Shown here: piece by piece, positions 46,058 to 54,104 of the stretch
Layout: each line of letters begins with the position of its first letter
Position numbering within the stretch: the first letter of the stretch is position 1
Assembly (NCBI GenBank): GCA_949284685.1
Contig: CASDWE010000003.1
Location: forward strand, 92,612-156,611
Source of the DNA: an uncultured bacterium
GTDB lineage: Bacteria; Bacillota_I; Bacilli_A; RFN20; CAG-826
DNA length: 64,000 nt
Direction: 5' to 3'
Translations under genes and position numbers: made by a program
Notes under the pieces: model-generated
Told to the model about the DNA's origin: nothing
What the model saw: only the letters and a program-made list of their open reading frames with translations
Databases searched by the model: none

Positions 46058-46183
46058 ATAAAAAAGAGCACTATTTTGCTCTTTTCTAACTTCTTAATTG
46101 AAGTCTTTTACTAGATCTTAATAGGAGGGTGAATCTAGTAAAATGGAAAGAATTTATAATTAATTATGGAGGGACATAATTAA
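46058..46183 (-). ncRNA. Candidate 3'-UTR-derived small RNA with CCCTCC loops
   Basis: After (and including) the stop codon of the small secreted-protein gene the minus strand forms two perfect hairpins. Arms TTAATTATG/CATAATTAA (46160-46183) enclose loop TCCCTC; arms TTTTACTAGAT/ATCTAGTAAAA (46106-46143) enclose a 16-base loop with CACCCTCC. A terminator AAGAGCA/TGCTCTT plus T-run (46058-46083) follows. C-rich loops of this kind in Firmicute sRNAs (RsaE/RoxS type) base-pair with Shine-Dalgarno sites. Whether a separate RNA accumulates is inference. Confidence 0.55.
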
Positions 46184-46416
46184 CTAGCTAAATATGATAA
46201 TTGTTCTTCACTTGTGGAAGTATCTTTACTATTACTATTTTGTGAAGAAGTCACGCTGCTTGTCTTTTCTTCAGCTTTAACACTTGTTAAAGTAATTGAA
46301 ACAGGGACAGCAACAGAAATCGAAAGGCCAAGTAATGCCGCAAAAGAAATTGCTATTTTTCTAAAGCGGTAATATGGTGCTTTGTGATGAAATTTTACTA
46401 ACTTATCTTTTGTCAT
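46180..46416 (-). CDS. Small secreted or membrane-anchored peptide in the division cluster
   Basis: 78 residues from ATG 46416, chosen because AAAGGAG lies eight bases before it. Basic N-terminus (TKDKLVKFHHKAPYYRFRK), a long hydrophobic segment and SVKA-EE, a plausible signal-peptidase site; the remaining 32 or so residues are Ser/Thr/Asn-rich and low complexity. It occupies the place of ftsL between mraW and ftsA but lacks the FtsL coiled coil. It might be a degenerate FtsL-like bitopic protein or an unrelated secreted peptide. Its 3' UTR holds the sRNA candidate. Confidence 0.65.
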   Translation of the reverse strand: MTKDKLVKFHHKAPYYRFRKIAISFAALLGLSISVAVPVSITLTSVKAEEKTSSVTSSQNSNSKDTSTSEEQLSYLAS

Positions 46417-46435
46417 TTTTCTTGCTCCTTTCTTT

Positions 46436-47359
46436 TTATATTTTTTCAATTATTCGTAATTTTGCACTTTTGCTTCTTGGATTTAAATTTATTTCTTTTT
46501 CATCTGCTATTATTGGATGACGAGTTATTAATTTAAATTCAAGAGGCTTGTGATTGTCTGGAATATTGAGACGATTTCCAATAATTTTGCTAACTTGATT
46601 GAATTTTGTTTTAACTATTTTGTCTTCGCCAGAATGGAAACTTATTACCACTAATCGCCCATTCTTTTTTAATAACGATAAACAATCATCTAAAACTTGC
46701 TTTAAGGCATTCAATTCATCATTAACTTCAATTCTAATTGCTTGAAAACTTTGTTTAGCAGGATGGCCTTTATTTGATAAAACTTTTTTTGGTAGAGAGT
46801 TTTTAATAACTTCCACTAGTTCAAGTGTTGTATCAATAGTTTTTTGCTTACGATATTTAACAATGCCATTTGCAATACTATATGCATATCTTTCATCGCC
46901 ATATTCTTTTAAAATTTTAGCCAAATCTTGTAAAGAATATTTATTAACAACATCATAAGCGGTTAGATTTTGACTTTGATCCATTCTCATATCTAATGGC
47001 CCATCAAATCGGTATGTAAAACCTCTTTCTGGATTATCAAACTGAGGAGATGATACGCCAAGATCTATCAATATGCCATCAACATTTTCAATCTGTAAGT
47101 CATTTAATATTGACTTAATATTTTTAAAGTTATTTCTAACAATGATGATTTTATCTAAATAATCTTTGAGATTATTTTGACTTTCTTTTATTGCTATTTC
47201 ATCTTGATCAATAGCAATTAATTTGCCCTTATTTAGTCGTTTGGCTATTTCTTTACTATGTCCACCACGACCAAGTGTCAAATCTAAATAGATGCCATCT
47301 TGTTTTATGTTTAATCCTTTTATTGCTTCATCTAGTAAAACCGGAATATGATCACTCAT
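46436..47359 (-). CDS. rsmH: 16S rRNA m4C1402 methyltransferase RsmH (MraW)
   Basis: About 307 residues. SAM-binding DLTLGRGGHSKEIAKRL, GILIDLGVSSPQFDNPERGFTYRFDGPLDMRMD and the C-terminal VISFHSGEDKIVK are diagnostic. It methylates C1402 in the ribosomal P site. Start ATG 47359 (MSDHIPVLL) overlaps the mraZ stop by eight bases, which supports this start over the 12-codon longer frame. The mraZ-mraW pair is the conserved beginning of the division cluster. Confidence 0.97.
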   Translation of the reverse strand: MSDHIPVLLDEAIKGLNIKQDGIYLDLTLGRGGHSKEIAKRLNKGKLIAIDQDEIAIKESQNNLKDYLDKIIIVRNNFKNIKSILNDLQIENVDGILIDLGVSSPQFDNPERGFTYRFDGPLDMRMDQSQNLTAYDVVNKYSLQDLAKILKEYGDERYAYSIANGIVKYRKQKTIDTTLELVEVIKNSLPKKVLSNKGHPAKQSFQAIRIEVNDELNALKQVLDDCLSLLKKNGRLVVISFHSGEDKIVKTKFNQVSKIIGNRLNIPDNHKPLEFKLITRHPIIADEKEINLNPRSKSAKLRIIEKI

Positions 47360-47786
47360 CTTTGATGTTTTGGATGTTTTCAGCAATATTTTCAAAGTTA
47401 GCGTTCACTTGTTGTTCGTATTCTTGGTAAACGTTCCTATCCCAAATTTCAATATGATTGCCAACTCCGATTATTACGACATCCTTTCCAATCTTATATT
47501 TGTTTAAAAGGATTAAAGGAATTAAGATACGACCATTTTTATCAATATCTAATTCACATGCTGTAGCAAGTTGTATTCTTAGATAATCACGGGAATCTTT
47601 TTTATTAAATGGGAGATTTTGGCTCGTTTCGAGCATTTTTTTAAAATCATCCTCACAAAATAGCGAAAGTGCCCCATCAAAACCTTTCATGATATAAAGT
47701 TTGTCATTACATTGGCCTCTGAATTTGCTTGGAACGCAAACGCGGCCTTTGTTATCTAGACTATGTTCGTGTAATCCGTAAAACAT
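47352..47786 (-). CDS. mraZ: Transcriptional regulator MraZ
   Basis: About 144 residues with two AbrB-like swapped-hairpin repeats: HSLDNKGRVCVPSKFR and CELDIDKNGRILIPLILL, each with the DxxGR motif. MraZ forms rings and represses or activates its own division cluster. Start ATG 47786 (MFYGLHEHSLD); a longer frame from a GTG would run through the operator repeats. It ends in TGA, overlapping mraW. It is the first gene of the mraZ-mraW-small-protein unit, with operator and promoter directly upstream. Confidence 0.97.
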   Translation of the reverse strand: MFYGLHEHSLDNKGRVCVPSKFRGQCNDKLYIMKGFDGALSLFCEDDFKKMLETSQNLPFNKKDSRDYLRIQLATACELDIDKNGRILIPLILLNKYKIGKDVVIIGVGNHIEIWDRNVYQEYEQQVNANFENIAENIQNIKDE

Positions 47787-47787
47787 A

Positions 47788-47814
47788 CCACTTTCTACCA
47801 CTTTCTACCACTTG
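47788..47814 (-). promoter_or_regulatory. MraZ box: three AAGTGG repeats in front of mraZ
   Basis: Minus-strand CAAGTGG, AAAGTGG, AAAGTGG at 47808-47814, 47798-47804 and 47788-47794, each separated by TAG (10-base period), ending one base before the ATG. AAAGTG repeats with three-base spacers are the known MraZ-binding site in Mollicutes. Position at the transcript start suggests autoregulation. Confidence 0.88.
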
Positions 47815-47821
47815 TAACTAA

Positions 47822-47849
47822 ATTATATATTAAAAAGCATTTCAAGCAA
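47822..47849 (-). promoter_or_regulatory. Promoter of the mraZ operon
   Basis: TTGCTT (47844-47849), 16-base spacer, perfect TATAAT (47822-47827) on the minus strand. The start at about 47815 falls at the edge of the first MraZ repeat. Confidence 0.75.
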
Positions 47850-47871
47850 TATAAAAAAATGTATTTCCATA

Positions 47872-47907
47872 TAAAAATTAAGACAGTGTATAAATTACTG
47901 CCTTAAT
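47872..47907 (-). terminator. Terminator after the pheS-pheT-yceD operon
   Basis: Arms TTAAGGCAGT and ACTGTCTTAA (47897-47906 and 47878-47887, one G-U pair) followed by T-rich sequence on the minus strand. Confidence 0.85.
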
Positions 47908-47935
47908 TAATTTATCGATTATATAAAATAAAATT

Positions 47936-48430
47936 TTATAAATCTAAATCTTTCAATTTATCAAAAGGAGACGGTTTCTTTTTTTGTTCTTCTTCATATT
48001 GTTGTTGGCTAATTATACGATAGCCATCTTTTACAATATTGGTCTTATCTTTTTGACTATGAATGTTATAAGGTAAGTCTGCAATTATATAAGAATACGC
48101 TAAATCATTTAAATCGATAAAATTATCTTTGTGGTAAATAATATTTTCATCTTGTAATGTTTCATCAGTAGTCAAAAAAATCTTTTCTTTGATTTTTATT
48201 TGATAAGGAACTTTGTCTAAATTTATCGCACTTAATAAAATAGCTTGACCACTAATTTCAAAATCAAGATTAATTAAATCTTCCCCTACTTTATAAATAC
48301 AAACATCGATATAAACATTATTTAAAGACTTTAAATAATTTAACTTATTAGCGGAAAGATCAAATTCTAATTTTTCTTTTATTTTGTATGGCTTATCATC
48401 CAAATTTGAAAGGTATAATTTATTTATCAC
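47936..48430 (-). CDS. YceD/DUF177 family protein
   Basis: 164 residues. DUF177 landmarks: a beta-rich N-terminus, GEDLINLDFEISGQAILLSAINLDKVPYQIKIKEKI (the typical C-x-R-C positions are replaced by other residues), FIDLNDLAYSYIIADLPYNIH and an acidic tail with DPFDKLKDLDL-like end. In most bacteria this gene precedes rpmF (L32) and its product is linked to 23S rRNA maturation. Here no rpmF follows; a terminator does. GTG start overlaps the pheT TGA by four bases, so it is translated with pheT under the phenylalanine T-box. Confidence 0.82.
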   Translation of the reverse strand: MINKLYLSNLDDKPYKIKEKLEFDLSANKLNYLKSLNNVYIDVCIYKVGEDLINLDFEISGQAILLSAINLDKVPYQIKIKEKIFLTTDETLQDENIIYHKDNFIDLNDLAYSYIIADLPYNIHSQKDKTNIVKDGYRIISQQQYEEEQKKKPSPFDKLKDLDL

Positions 48431-50826
48431 TTTCTTAATACCGCCTTAAATTTCTTTTCTACCATGTCGATTATATTTTGTTCGACTTGATTAACTTTAT
48501 CATCTTTTAAAGTTTCATTTTGACTGCAATAAATTAATTTAATTGCGACAGATTTTTGTTTTGGCATTAATTTTTTATCTGTATAAATATCAAATACCGA
48601 AACATTATCTACGAGAGGATGACCTGCTTTTTTAACAATGTTGATAATGTTTTCTACCTCCACATCTTCATCGATTACAAAAGCTAAGTCGCGTTCAATA
48701 TATGGATATTTTGAAATTGGTTTCATTTTTACCATCGATGTTTTTAAATTATAAATTTTATCCAGACGCAATTCTAAAACATAAATATCATCGCTTTTAC
48801 CAATATCCATAGTTTCTTGATAAACTGGATGAATTTTTCCAAAATAACCTGATATTTTATTTTCGACCATGATTAGTGCGCTTTTATAAGGATGAAGTTC
48901 ACTAATTTTATCATTTTTAACAAGATTATATCTTCCTTTAGTAATGCCTAATAAAGACATAATTCCTTCTAAAAGGCCTTTTAAAGTATAAAAATTAACA
49001 TCATCAGTCTTTAACAAACCTTGTTTAGACATTTTACCTGTCAAACATATTGCTAAATTTACACCATGGTCAGAATCGGTAATCATATCGCTAGTTTCAA
49101 AAATTAGGACATCTTTATTTTGATGATTTAAATTATAATTTAAAGTTTCAAGTAATGATGGAAGTAACGATTTTCTTACGTATTGATGAATTTCTGTTAA
49201 AGGATTAATAATTTTATAAACTTCACCTTTATATAAATAAGCAAATTGTTTGCTGAAAGTTTCATTAACAAGCGTGTAAGTCAAGACTTGTGATAATCCT
49301 TGATTAATCAAATAATCTTCCACCAAACGATTTTTTGCTAAATAATCAGACATTTTGCCAACGCTTTGTGGTAAAGTTGGTAACTCATCTTTAATTTTAT
49401 CAAACCCCAAATAACGAATTACTTCCTCGCTAATATCTGCACTGCAAGTTATATCTAATCTAAAATCTGGAACAATTATGTTTAATTTTTCACCGTCGAT
49501 TTTAATTTTAAATCTTAATGATTCTAAAGTTGATATAACTTGATTCAAATCAAAATTACTTCCTAAACGATTGTTTATTTCGCTTAATGAAGTGACAATA
49601 ACTTTTTCTTGATATTTTTCATCTAAAAAAGTGACATTTTCATATGCAATTTCATAACCACATATATCAAAAACTAATTTAGCAGCATAGTTTAAAACAA
49701 AATCATATTGGAAATGATTTGTTCCTTTGCAAAATCTATTGCTAGACTCACTACTTAAACCTAATCTAGAAGACGTATGTCTTATATTAGCGTGATGAAA
49801 TGATGCTGCCTCGATGACAATATTTTTACTTTCATCATCTACTTCACAACATTTTGCTCCCATCACACCACCTAAACACATTACTTCGCCTGCACATGTA
49901 ATGACTATGTCGTTTGGCACTAATTTATAAGTTTTATCATCTAAAGCAACAAAGTCACCTTGATAATTATCTTTAACGACTAATTTTCTTTCCTTTAATT
50001 TATCAAGATCGTACATATGAAGTGGTTGTCCGCTGACTAACATGACAAAATTACCAATATCTACTAAAGCATTAATGCTTCGAATATTGCTAGCCATTAG
50101 AAATTGTTTTAACCACTTAGGAGAAACATTATTTTTGATATTATGTATTTCCTTAATAGAAAATTGTTTGCACTTGTCGGTTAAACTTTCAACTTTAAAA
50201 TCGGTTTTTGCTAGTTTGTCTACTTTTAAATCTTCTAACAATAATTTTCGATTAAATAAAGCTGAAACTTCTTTTGCCAAATTTAAAATTGCTAATAAAT
50301 CAGGACGATTAGCTAAAACATTAATATCTAAAATTTCATCATCTAAACCTAGATAAGCTAAAACATTTTCATCGCCTATTTTAGCGTCTTCGTTTAGTTC
50401 TTCTATGCCATTTATTTGTTTTTCAGTTAAAAATTTTCTTTCTACTCCTAATTCCAACAAAGAACAACACATTCCATTTGATTCTACATCGCGAATTTTA
50501 GATTTATTTATAGTTATATCGTTTGCTAATTTAGCCCCAGGCATAGCAACAATAACTTTTAAATCTTTTCTAGCGTTAGGTGCACCGCAAACAATTTGAC
50601 TAATGCCGTATTTTTCTCCTAAATCAACTTGCAAAATATGAAGATGATCGCTATTTGGATGATCAACACAACTTAAAATTTTTCCTATTACCAAGTTACT
50701 AGCAATAGCTAAAGGAGTAATATTTTCAACTTCAATGCCCGCAAAAGTTAAACGGTCGGCTAATGTTTGGCTATCAATGCCATTTAAATCTACAAATTGT
50801 TTTAATAAATTAAATGAGACTTTCAT
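48427..50826 (-). CDS. pheT: Phenylalanyl-tRNA synthetase beta subunit
   Basis: 799 residues, the usual length. N-terminal tRNA-binding (EMAP/OB) domain (NLVIGKILSCVDHPNSDHLHILQVDLGE), B3/B4 editing domain, B5 domain, and the C-terminal ferredoxin-like anticodon-binding domain (KYPYIERDLAFVIDEDVEVENI). It completes the alpha2-beta2 enzyme with PheS encoded six bases upstream. Ribosome site AAAGGAG. Under control of the T-box before pheS. Confidence 0.97.
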   Translation of the reverse strand: MKVSFNLLKQFVDLNGIDSQTLADRLTFAGIEVENITPLAIASNLVIGKILSCVDHPNSDHLHILQVDLGEKYGISQIVCGAPNARKDLKVIVAMPGAKLANDITINKSKIRDVESNGMCCSLLELGVERKFLTEKQINGIEELNEDAKIGDENVLAYLGLDDEILDINVLANRPDLLAILNLAKEVSALFNRKLLLEDLKVDKLAKTDFKVESLTDKCKQFSIKEIHNIKNNVSPKWLKQFLMASNIRSINALVDIGNFVMLVSGQPLHMYDLDKLKERKLVVKDNYQGDFVALDDKTYKLVPNDIVITCAGEVMCLGGVMGAKCCEVDDESKNIVIEAASFHHANIRHTSSRLGLSSESSNRFCKGTNHFQYDFVLNYAAKLVFDICGYEIAYENVTFLDEKYQEKVIVTSLSEINNRLGSNFDLNQVISTLESLRFKIKIDGEKLNIIVPDFRLDITCSADISEEVIRYLGFDKIKDELPTLPQSVGKMSDYLAKNRLVEDYLINQGLSQVLTYTLVNETFSKQFAYLYKGEVYKIINPLTEIHQYVRKSLLPSLLETLNYNLNHQNKDVLIFETSDMITDSDHGVNLAICLTGKMSKQGLLKTDDVNFYTLKGLLEGIMSLLGITKGRYNLVKNDKISELHPYKSALIMVENKISGYFGKIHPVYQETMDIGKSDDIYVLELRLDKIYNLKTSMVKMKPISKYPYIERDLAFVIDEDVEVENIINIVKKAGHPLVDNVSVFDIYTDKKLMPKQKSVAIKLIYCSQNETLKDDKVNQVEQNIIDMVEKKFKAVLRK

Positions 50827-50831
50827 ATTAA

Positions 50832-51878
50832 CTATTCTCCTTTCTTATGAAATTGATTAATAAATTTTAAATCACCTGTATAAAATCTTCTAATATCATC
50901 AATTCCATACAATAAAATGGCAATTCTTTCAATTCCAACGCCAAAGGCAAAACCACTATATTGGTTTGGATCATAGCCATTCATCTTTAAAACATTTGGA
51001 TGAACCATTCCGCCACCTAAAACTTCAATGTATCCACTTCCCTTGCACATGCTACAGCCCTTGCCATTGCAATTAAAACAAGATATATCTACTTCCACAC
51101 TTGGTTCGGTGAATGGAAAAAAAGAACTGCGAAGACGTATTTTTCTTTCTTCACCAAATAATCTTTTTAAAAACAATTCTAATGTTGCCTTTAAATGACC
51201 TAAATTTATGTTTTTATCAATTAAAAGTCCTTCGATTTGGGCAAATTGATGAGAATGGGTCGCGTTATCGTTATCTCTTCGATAAGTTTTTCCAGGACAA
51301 ATCATTTTTAATGGTTTTCCTTGATGAAGTTGCATCATTCTAGCTTGTACTGGTGAGGTATGAGTTCTTAATAAAGTATTTTCATCAATATAAAAGGAAT
51401 CTTGCATATCTCTTGCTGGGTGATCTTTTGGAATATTTAATAATTCAAAATTATAATGATCACTTTCAACTTCTGGACCATCGACAACTTCATAACCCAT
51501 ATTTAAAAATATGTCACAAATTTTGTTTTTAACTAAGAAAAATGGATTAACGCCACCTTGGGTAAACGTTTCACCTGGAAGTGTGATATCAATTTTTTCT
51601 TCACTTAATTTTTTTTCAAGTTGATACTTATTAATTTCATTTTCTTTTTCTAAAATGGCTTTATTTAATTGTTCTTTGATATTATTTAATTTCGCTCCAA
51701 GTGCTTTTTTTTCTTCGTTTGATAAATCTTTCATTGTTTTATATGCTTCACTAATAAAAGATTTTTTGCCTAATATATCGTTTTTTAAATCTAAAAAGTC
51801 TTTTACTAAACAATCATTTTTAACTTCCTTGATACGTTTTAGTGCTTCATTTAATTGCAAATCTAAGTTATTATCCAT
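50832..51878 (-). CDS. pheS: Phenylalanyl-tRNA synthetase alpha subunit
   Basis: 348 residues. N-terminal coiled coil, class II core with motif 2 (HTSPVQARMM, TYRRDNDNATHSHQFAQIEG), a Cys-rich insertion CFNCNGKGCSMCKGSGY found in many bacterial PheS proteins, and motif 3 GFAFGVGIERIAILLYG. It charges tRNA-Phe with pheT. Ribosome site AGGAGG lies just after the T-box terminator. Preceded upstream by an rRNA methyltransferase gene, as in Bacillus (ysgA-pheS-pheT). Confidence 0.98.
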   Translation of the reverse strand: MDNNLDLQLNEALKRIKEVKNDCLVKDFLDLKNDILGKKSFISEAYKTMKDLSNEEKKALGAKLNNIKEQLNKAILEKENEINKYQLEKKLSEEKIDITLPGETFTQGGVNPFFLVKNKICDIFLNMGYEVVDGPEVESDHYNFELLNIPKDHPARDMQDSFYIDENTLLRTHTSPVQARMMQLHQGKPLKMICPGKTYRRDNDNATHSHQFAQIEGLLIDKNINLGHLKATLELFLKRLFGEERKIRLRSSFFPFTEPSVEVDISCFNCNGKGCSMCKGSGYIEVLGGGMVHPNVLKMNGYDPNQYSGFAFGVGIERIAILLYGIDDIRRFYTGDLKFINQFHKKGE

Positions 51879-51894
51879 TTTTACCTCCTAAAAC

Positions 51895-52107
51895 AAAAAA
51901 GGTCGTATTAAAGGGCGAAAATCGCGATACCACCTTTCTTCATTAATTTATTAAATTAAATAACAAACTAACCTCATTTGTTGTTAACGCCAACGACGGA
52001 TATCAAATCATGCTCCGAGGTGAATTCAATAACATTATAGTAGACGTTCCACTAATTTGTCTTTCCCTATCCTACAAGAGGTTATTTACTACTTCTCTTC
52101 AATGCAA
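51895..52107 (-). promoter_or_regulatory. T-box leader, phenylalanine specifier UUC
   Basis: Stem I arms AATAAC/GTTATT, AGTA motif, specifier TTC at 52022-52024 in TTGAATTCAC, T-box AAGGTGGTATCGCG (about 51923-51936) and a terminator built from AGGTGGTAT/ATACGACCT around an inner GCGA/TCGC hairpin with T-run. A TATAAA (52114-52119) is the likely -10. Confidence 0.92.
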
Positions 52108-52224
52108 ATTCATTTTATATGAAAAGAACTAAAAAGTAAATAAAATTTATTTGTATTCATTTGTAAATCAAAATAAGAATATTTTTGCAACTTACAAAAT
52201 TCTTTTATCTATAATAGATGAAGA

Positions 52225-52959
52225 CTAATTTTCTAAATGATATAAAACAATTCCAGCAGCAACTGAAACATTTAATGAATCAATGTTAGAAATTGGAATC
52301 TTAACCTTAAAATCTGATTTTTCAATAATATCTTTGCTAATACCTTTTCCTTCATTTCCAAACACTACAATATATTTATTAAGTTTAAATAAATCTTCTA
52401 AATAAATACTATCGCTACTTAAACAAGTTGAAATGATAAATTGATTTTCTTTTCTTTGATTGACTATATTTTTAAAATCTTCAACCATTATTTTTATTTG
52501 ATATTGACTGCCTTTACATGCACTTAATGTCTTAAAATTATAAATTGAAGCACATTTTGTTGATAATATAACCATGTCTATATTAAAAGCTAGACAACTT
52601 CTTATAATAGTGCCAACATTTCCAGGATCTTGAACATCATCTAAATAAACTACTTTATCGGAAAGATTTTGATTAGATAAAAAACACTGACAAATAAATA
52701 TAAATCCATCACCATTAACAAGACAGGAAACTTTTTCATACACTTCTTGACTAATTTGATAAACTTTTATTTGGTCATCATCTAAAGAAAATGGCTTTAC
52801 TGTATAAATTTCTTTAACCATGTGATTTCTTAAAGCCATCAATAAGTTTTTTAATCCTTCATCAACAAAAAGATTTTCTTTTTTTATATTTTTTGCAAGT
52901 CTTAATGACATCAAATGCAATATTTTAGGATTTTTCCTTGAACTAATTACTTCCATCAT
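52225..52959 (-). CDS. TrmH/SpoU-family RNA 2'-O-methyltransferase
   Basis: 244 residues. SPOUT knot motifs 1-3: DDVQDPGNVGTIIRSC, FGNEGKGIS and IPISNIDSLNVSVAAGIVLYHLE, preceded by an N-terminal RNA-binding domain typical of the YsgA/RlmB-type proteins. It should methylate a ribose in rRNA. ATG 52959 has an AAAGGA site and lies 17 bases inside the end of the peptidase gene. Position before pheS matches Bacillus ysgA. Precise target unknown. Confidence 0.92.
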   Translation of the reverse strand: MMEVISSRKNPKILHLMSLRLAKNIKKENLFVDEGLKNLLMALRNHMVKEIYTVKPFSLDDDQIKVYQISQEVYEKVSCLVNGDGFIFICQCFLSNQNLSDKVVYLDDVQDPGNVGTIIRSCLAFNIDMVILSTKCASIYNFKTLSACKGSQYQIKIMVEDFKNIVNQRKENQFIISTCLSSDSIYLEDLFKLNKYIVVFGNEGKGISKDIIEKSDFKVKIPISNIDSLNVSVAAGIVLYHLEN

Positions 52960-53617
52960 CCATAATTCCTTTTTTCAATCTTTTATGAACTTCATTATAA
53001 TTTGGGTAATATTTATTAACTATATTATAAAATTTTTTCGAATGATCAAAAACAAAAACATGGCTTAATTCGTGAATTACTACCGCTTTAATGACTTCAA
53101 GATCATAATGATATAAAACAAAATTAAAAGATAACGTTTTTGTTTTTTTAGAATATGATCCATATCGAGTTTTTAAATAACATTTAGTTTTTATATTAAA
53201 ATCAATATTTATATTCATGATATTTTTATAATAATTAACTAAGCTAGTAACTAATTTTAAAAATTTTTGATTTAATTTTAAAATTAAATCATTTAAATCA
53301 GAATATATTATTTGACTACCATCTGTAAAATTTATAATTTTATTTTTTTCATCCAATAAAATTTTTTTACCTAAAATATATACATATTCATCACAAATTA
53401 AAACTGGCTTTTTAGTTTTTTTTATTAATCTTTTTGAATATTTTTTTAAAGAATCAATCAATTTTGATCTATTGACAAATAAAGGAGTGCTTATAACAAA
53501 CACGTCATCTTTAAAACGAAAAGAAATATTTTTTTTATTTGTTTTATAAATAATTTTAACTAAATAATTTTTGCCTTCGATGTTAATATTTTCATAATCG
53601 ATTTTAATTATTTTCAT
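52943..53617 (-). CDS. YgjP-type zinc metallopeptidase (DUF45/SprT-like)
   Basis: 224 residues from ATG 53617. Zinc motif HELSH (182-186) with a third ligand His192 in VFDHSKKFY; a beta-rich N-terminal part with SFRFKDDVFVISTP and RYGSYSKKTKTLSFNFVLYHYDLEVIKAVVIHELSH is typical of the YgjP family (M48-related). Substrate unknown. The reading frame continues upstream for 38 codons into the divergent gene, but the ATG at 53617 lies seven bases after a TAAAAT and is much better supported. Overlaps the downstream methyltransferase gene. Confidence 0.82.
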   Translation of the reverse strand: MKIIKIDYENINIEGKNYLVKIIYKTNKKNISFRFKDDVFVISTPLFVNRSKLIDSLKKYSKRLIKKTKKPVLICDEYVYILGKKILLDEKNKIINFTDGSQIIYSDLNDLILKLNQKFLKLVTSLVNYYKNIMNINIDFNIKTKCYLKTRYGSYSKKTKTLSFNFVLYHYDLEVIKAVVIHELSHVFVFDHSKKFYNIVNKYYPNYNEVHKRLKKGIMDDGSN

Positions 53618-53624
53618 ATGAGTT

Positions 53625-53662
53625 ATTTTATTCTTGTAATAAATTAAATTCAAATATAGAAT
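53625..53662. promoter_or_regulatory. Two face-to-face promoters in a 52-base divergent spacer
   Basis: Minus strand: TTGAAT (53648-53653), 17 bases, TAAAAT (53625-53630), ATG seven bases on. Plus strand: TTGTAA (53634-53639), 17 bases, TAGAAT (53657-53662), GTG seven bases on. The promoters overlap almost completely, so polymerase should occupy only one at a time. Confidence 0.75.
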
Positions 53663-53669
53663 ATTTGAG

Positions 53670-54104
53670 GTGGAAAAAATATTAATTAGTGCTTGTCTTA
53701 TCGGTGATAATACCAAATATGATGGTAGCAATAATTTATTTTCGCGTTATAAAGAATTATTAGAAAAATACGAGTTAGTGCCTTTTTGTGGTGAAGTAGA
53801 AGGTGGTTTAACTATTCCAAGAAAGCCCGCTGAAATAGTTAAAGATCGCGTTATCAATACAAAAAATAAAGATGTTACACAATATTATTTACAAGGTGTG
53901 CAAAAAGCTTATGCAATTTGTAAATATTTAAATATTAAGATCGCCATATTAAAAGAAAATTCACCGATGTGTGGTGTAAAAAATGTTTACGATGGAACAT
54001 TTACTCATAAAAAAATATCTGGTCAAGGAATCTTGACACAACATTTAATAAAACATGGTATTAAAGTTTATAGCGAAGAAGAAATTGATGAATTATTAAA
54101 ATAA
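53670..54104 (+). CDS. DUF523 family protein
   Basis: 144 residues, full length for DUF523. Conserved ISACLIGDNTKYDG at the N-terminus, FCGEVEGGLTIPRKPAEI, the KENSPMCG motif and a C-terminal GQGILTQHLIKHGIKVYSEEEI are all present, including the cysteines (Cys9, Cys38 and Cys99 by position). These could bind a metal or Fe-S centre; function unknown. GTG start gives the usual N-terminus, and no leader is expected from the promoter position. A bidirectional terminator starts at its stop codon. Confidence 0.9.
   Translation: MEKILISACLIGDNTKYDGSNNLFSRYKELLEKYELVPFCGEVEGGLTIPRKPAEIVKDRVINTKNKDVTQYYLQGVQKAYAICKYLNIKIAILKENSPMCGVKNVYDGTFTHKKISGQGILTQHLIKHGIKVYSEEEIDELLK

Noticed and set aside
46117..46180. 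Plus-strand short open frames after GGAGGG (starting ATG 46143 and 46166)
   Set aside because: They encode only six and five residues and the minus strand has the terminator; the hairpin symmetry explains the GGAGGG motifs better.
53618..53731. 38-residue N-terminal extension of the YgjP-type peptidase
   Set aside because: It would overlap the divergent DUF523 gene and has no family support; the internal ATG is correctly placed after a promoter.
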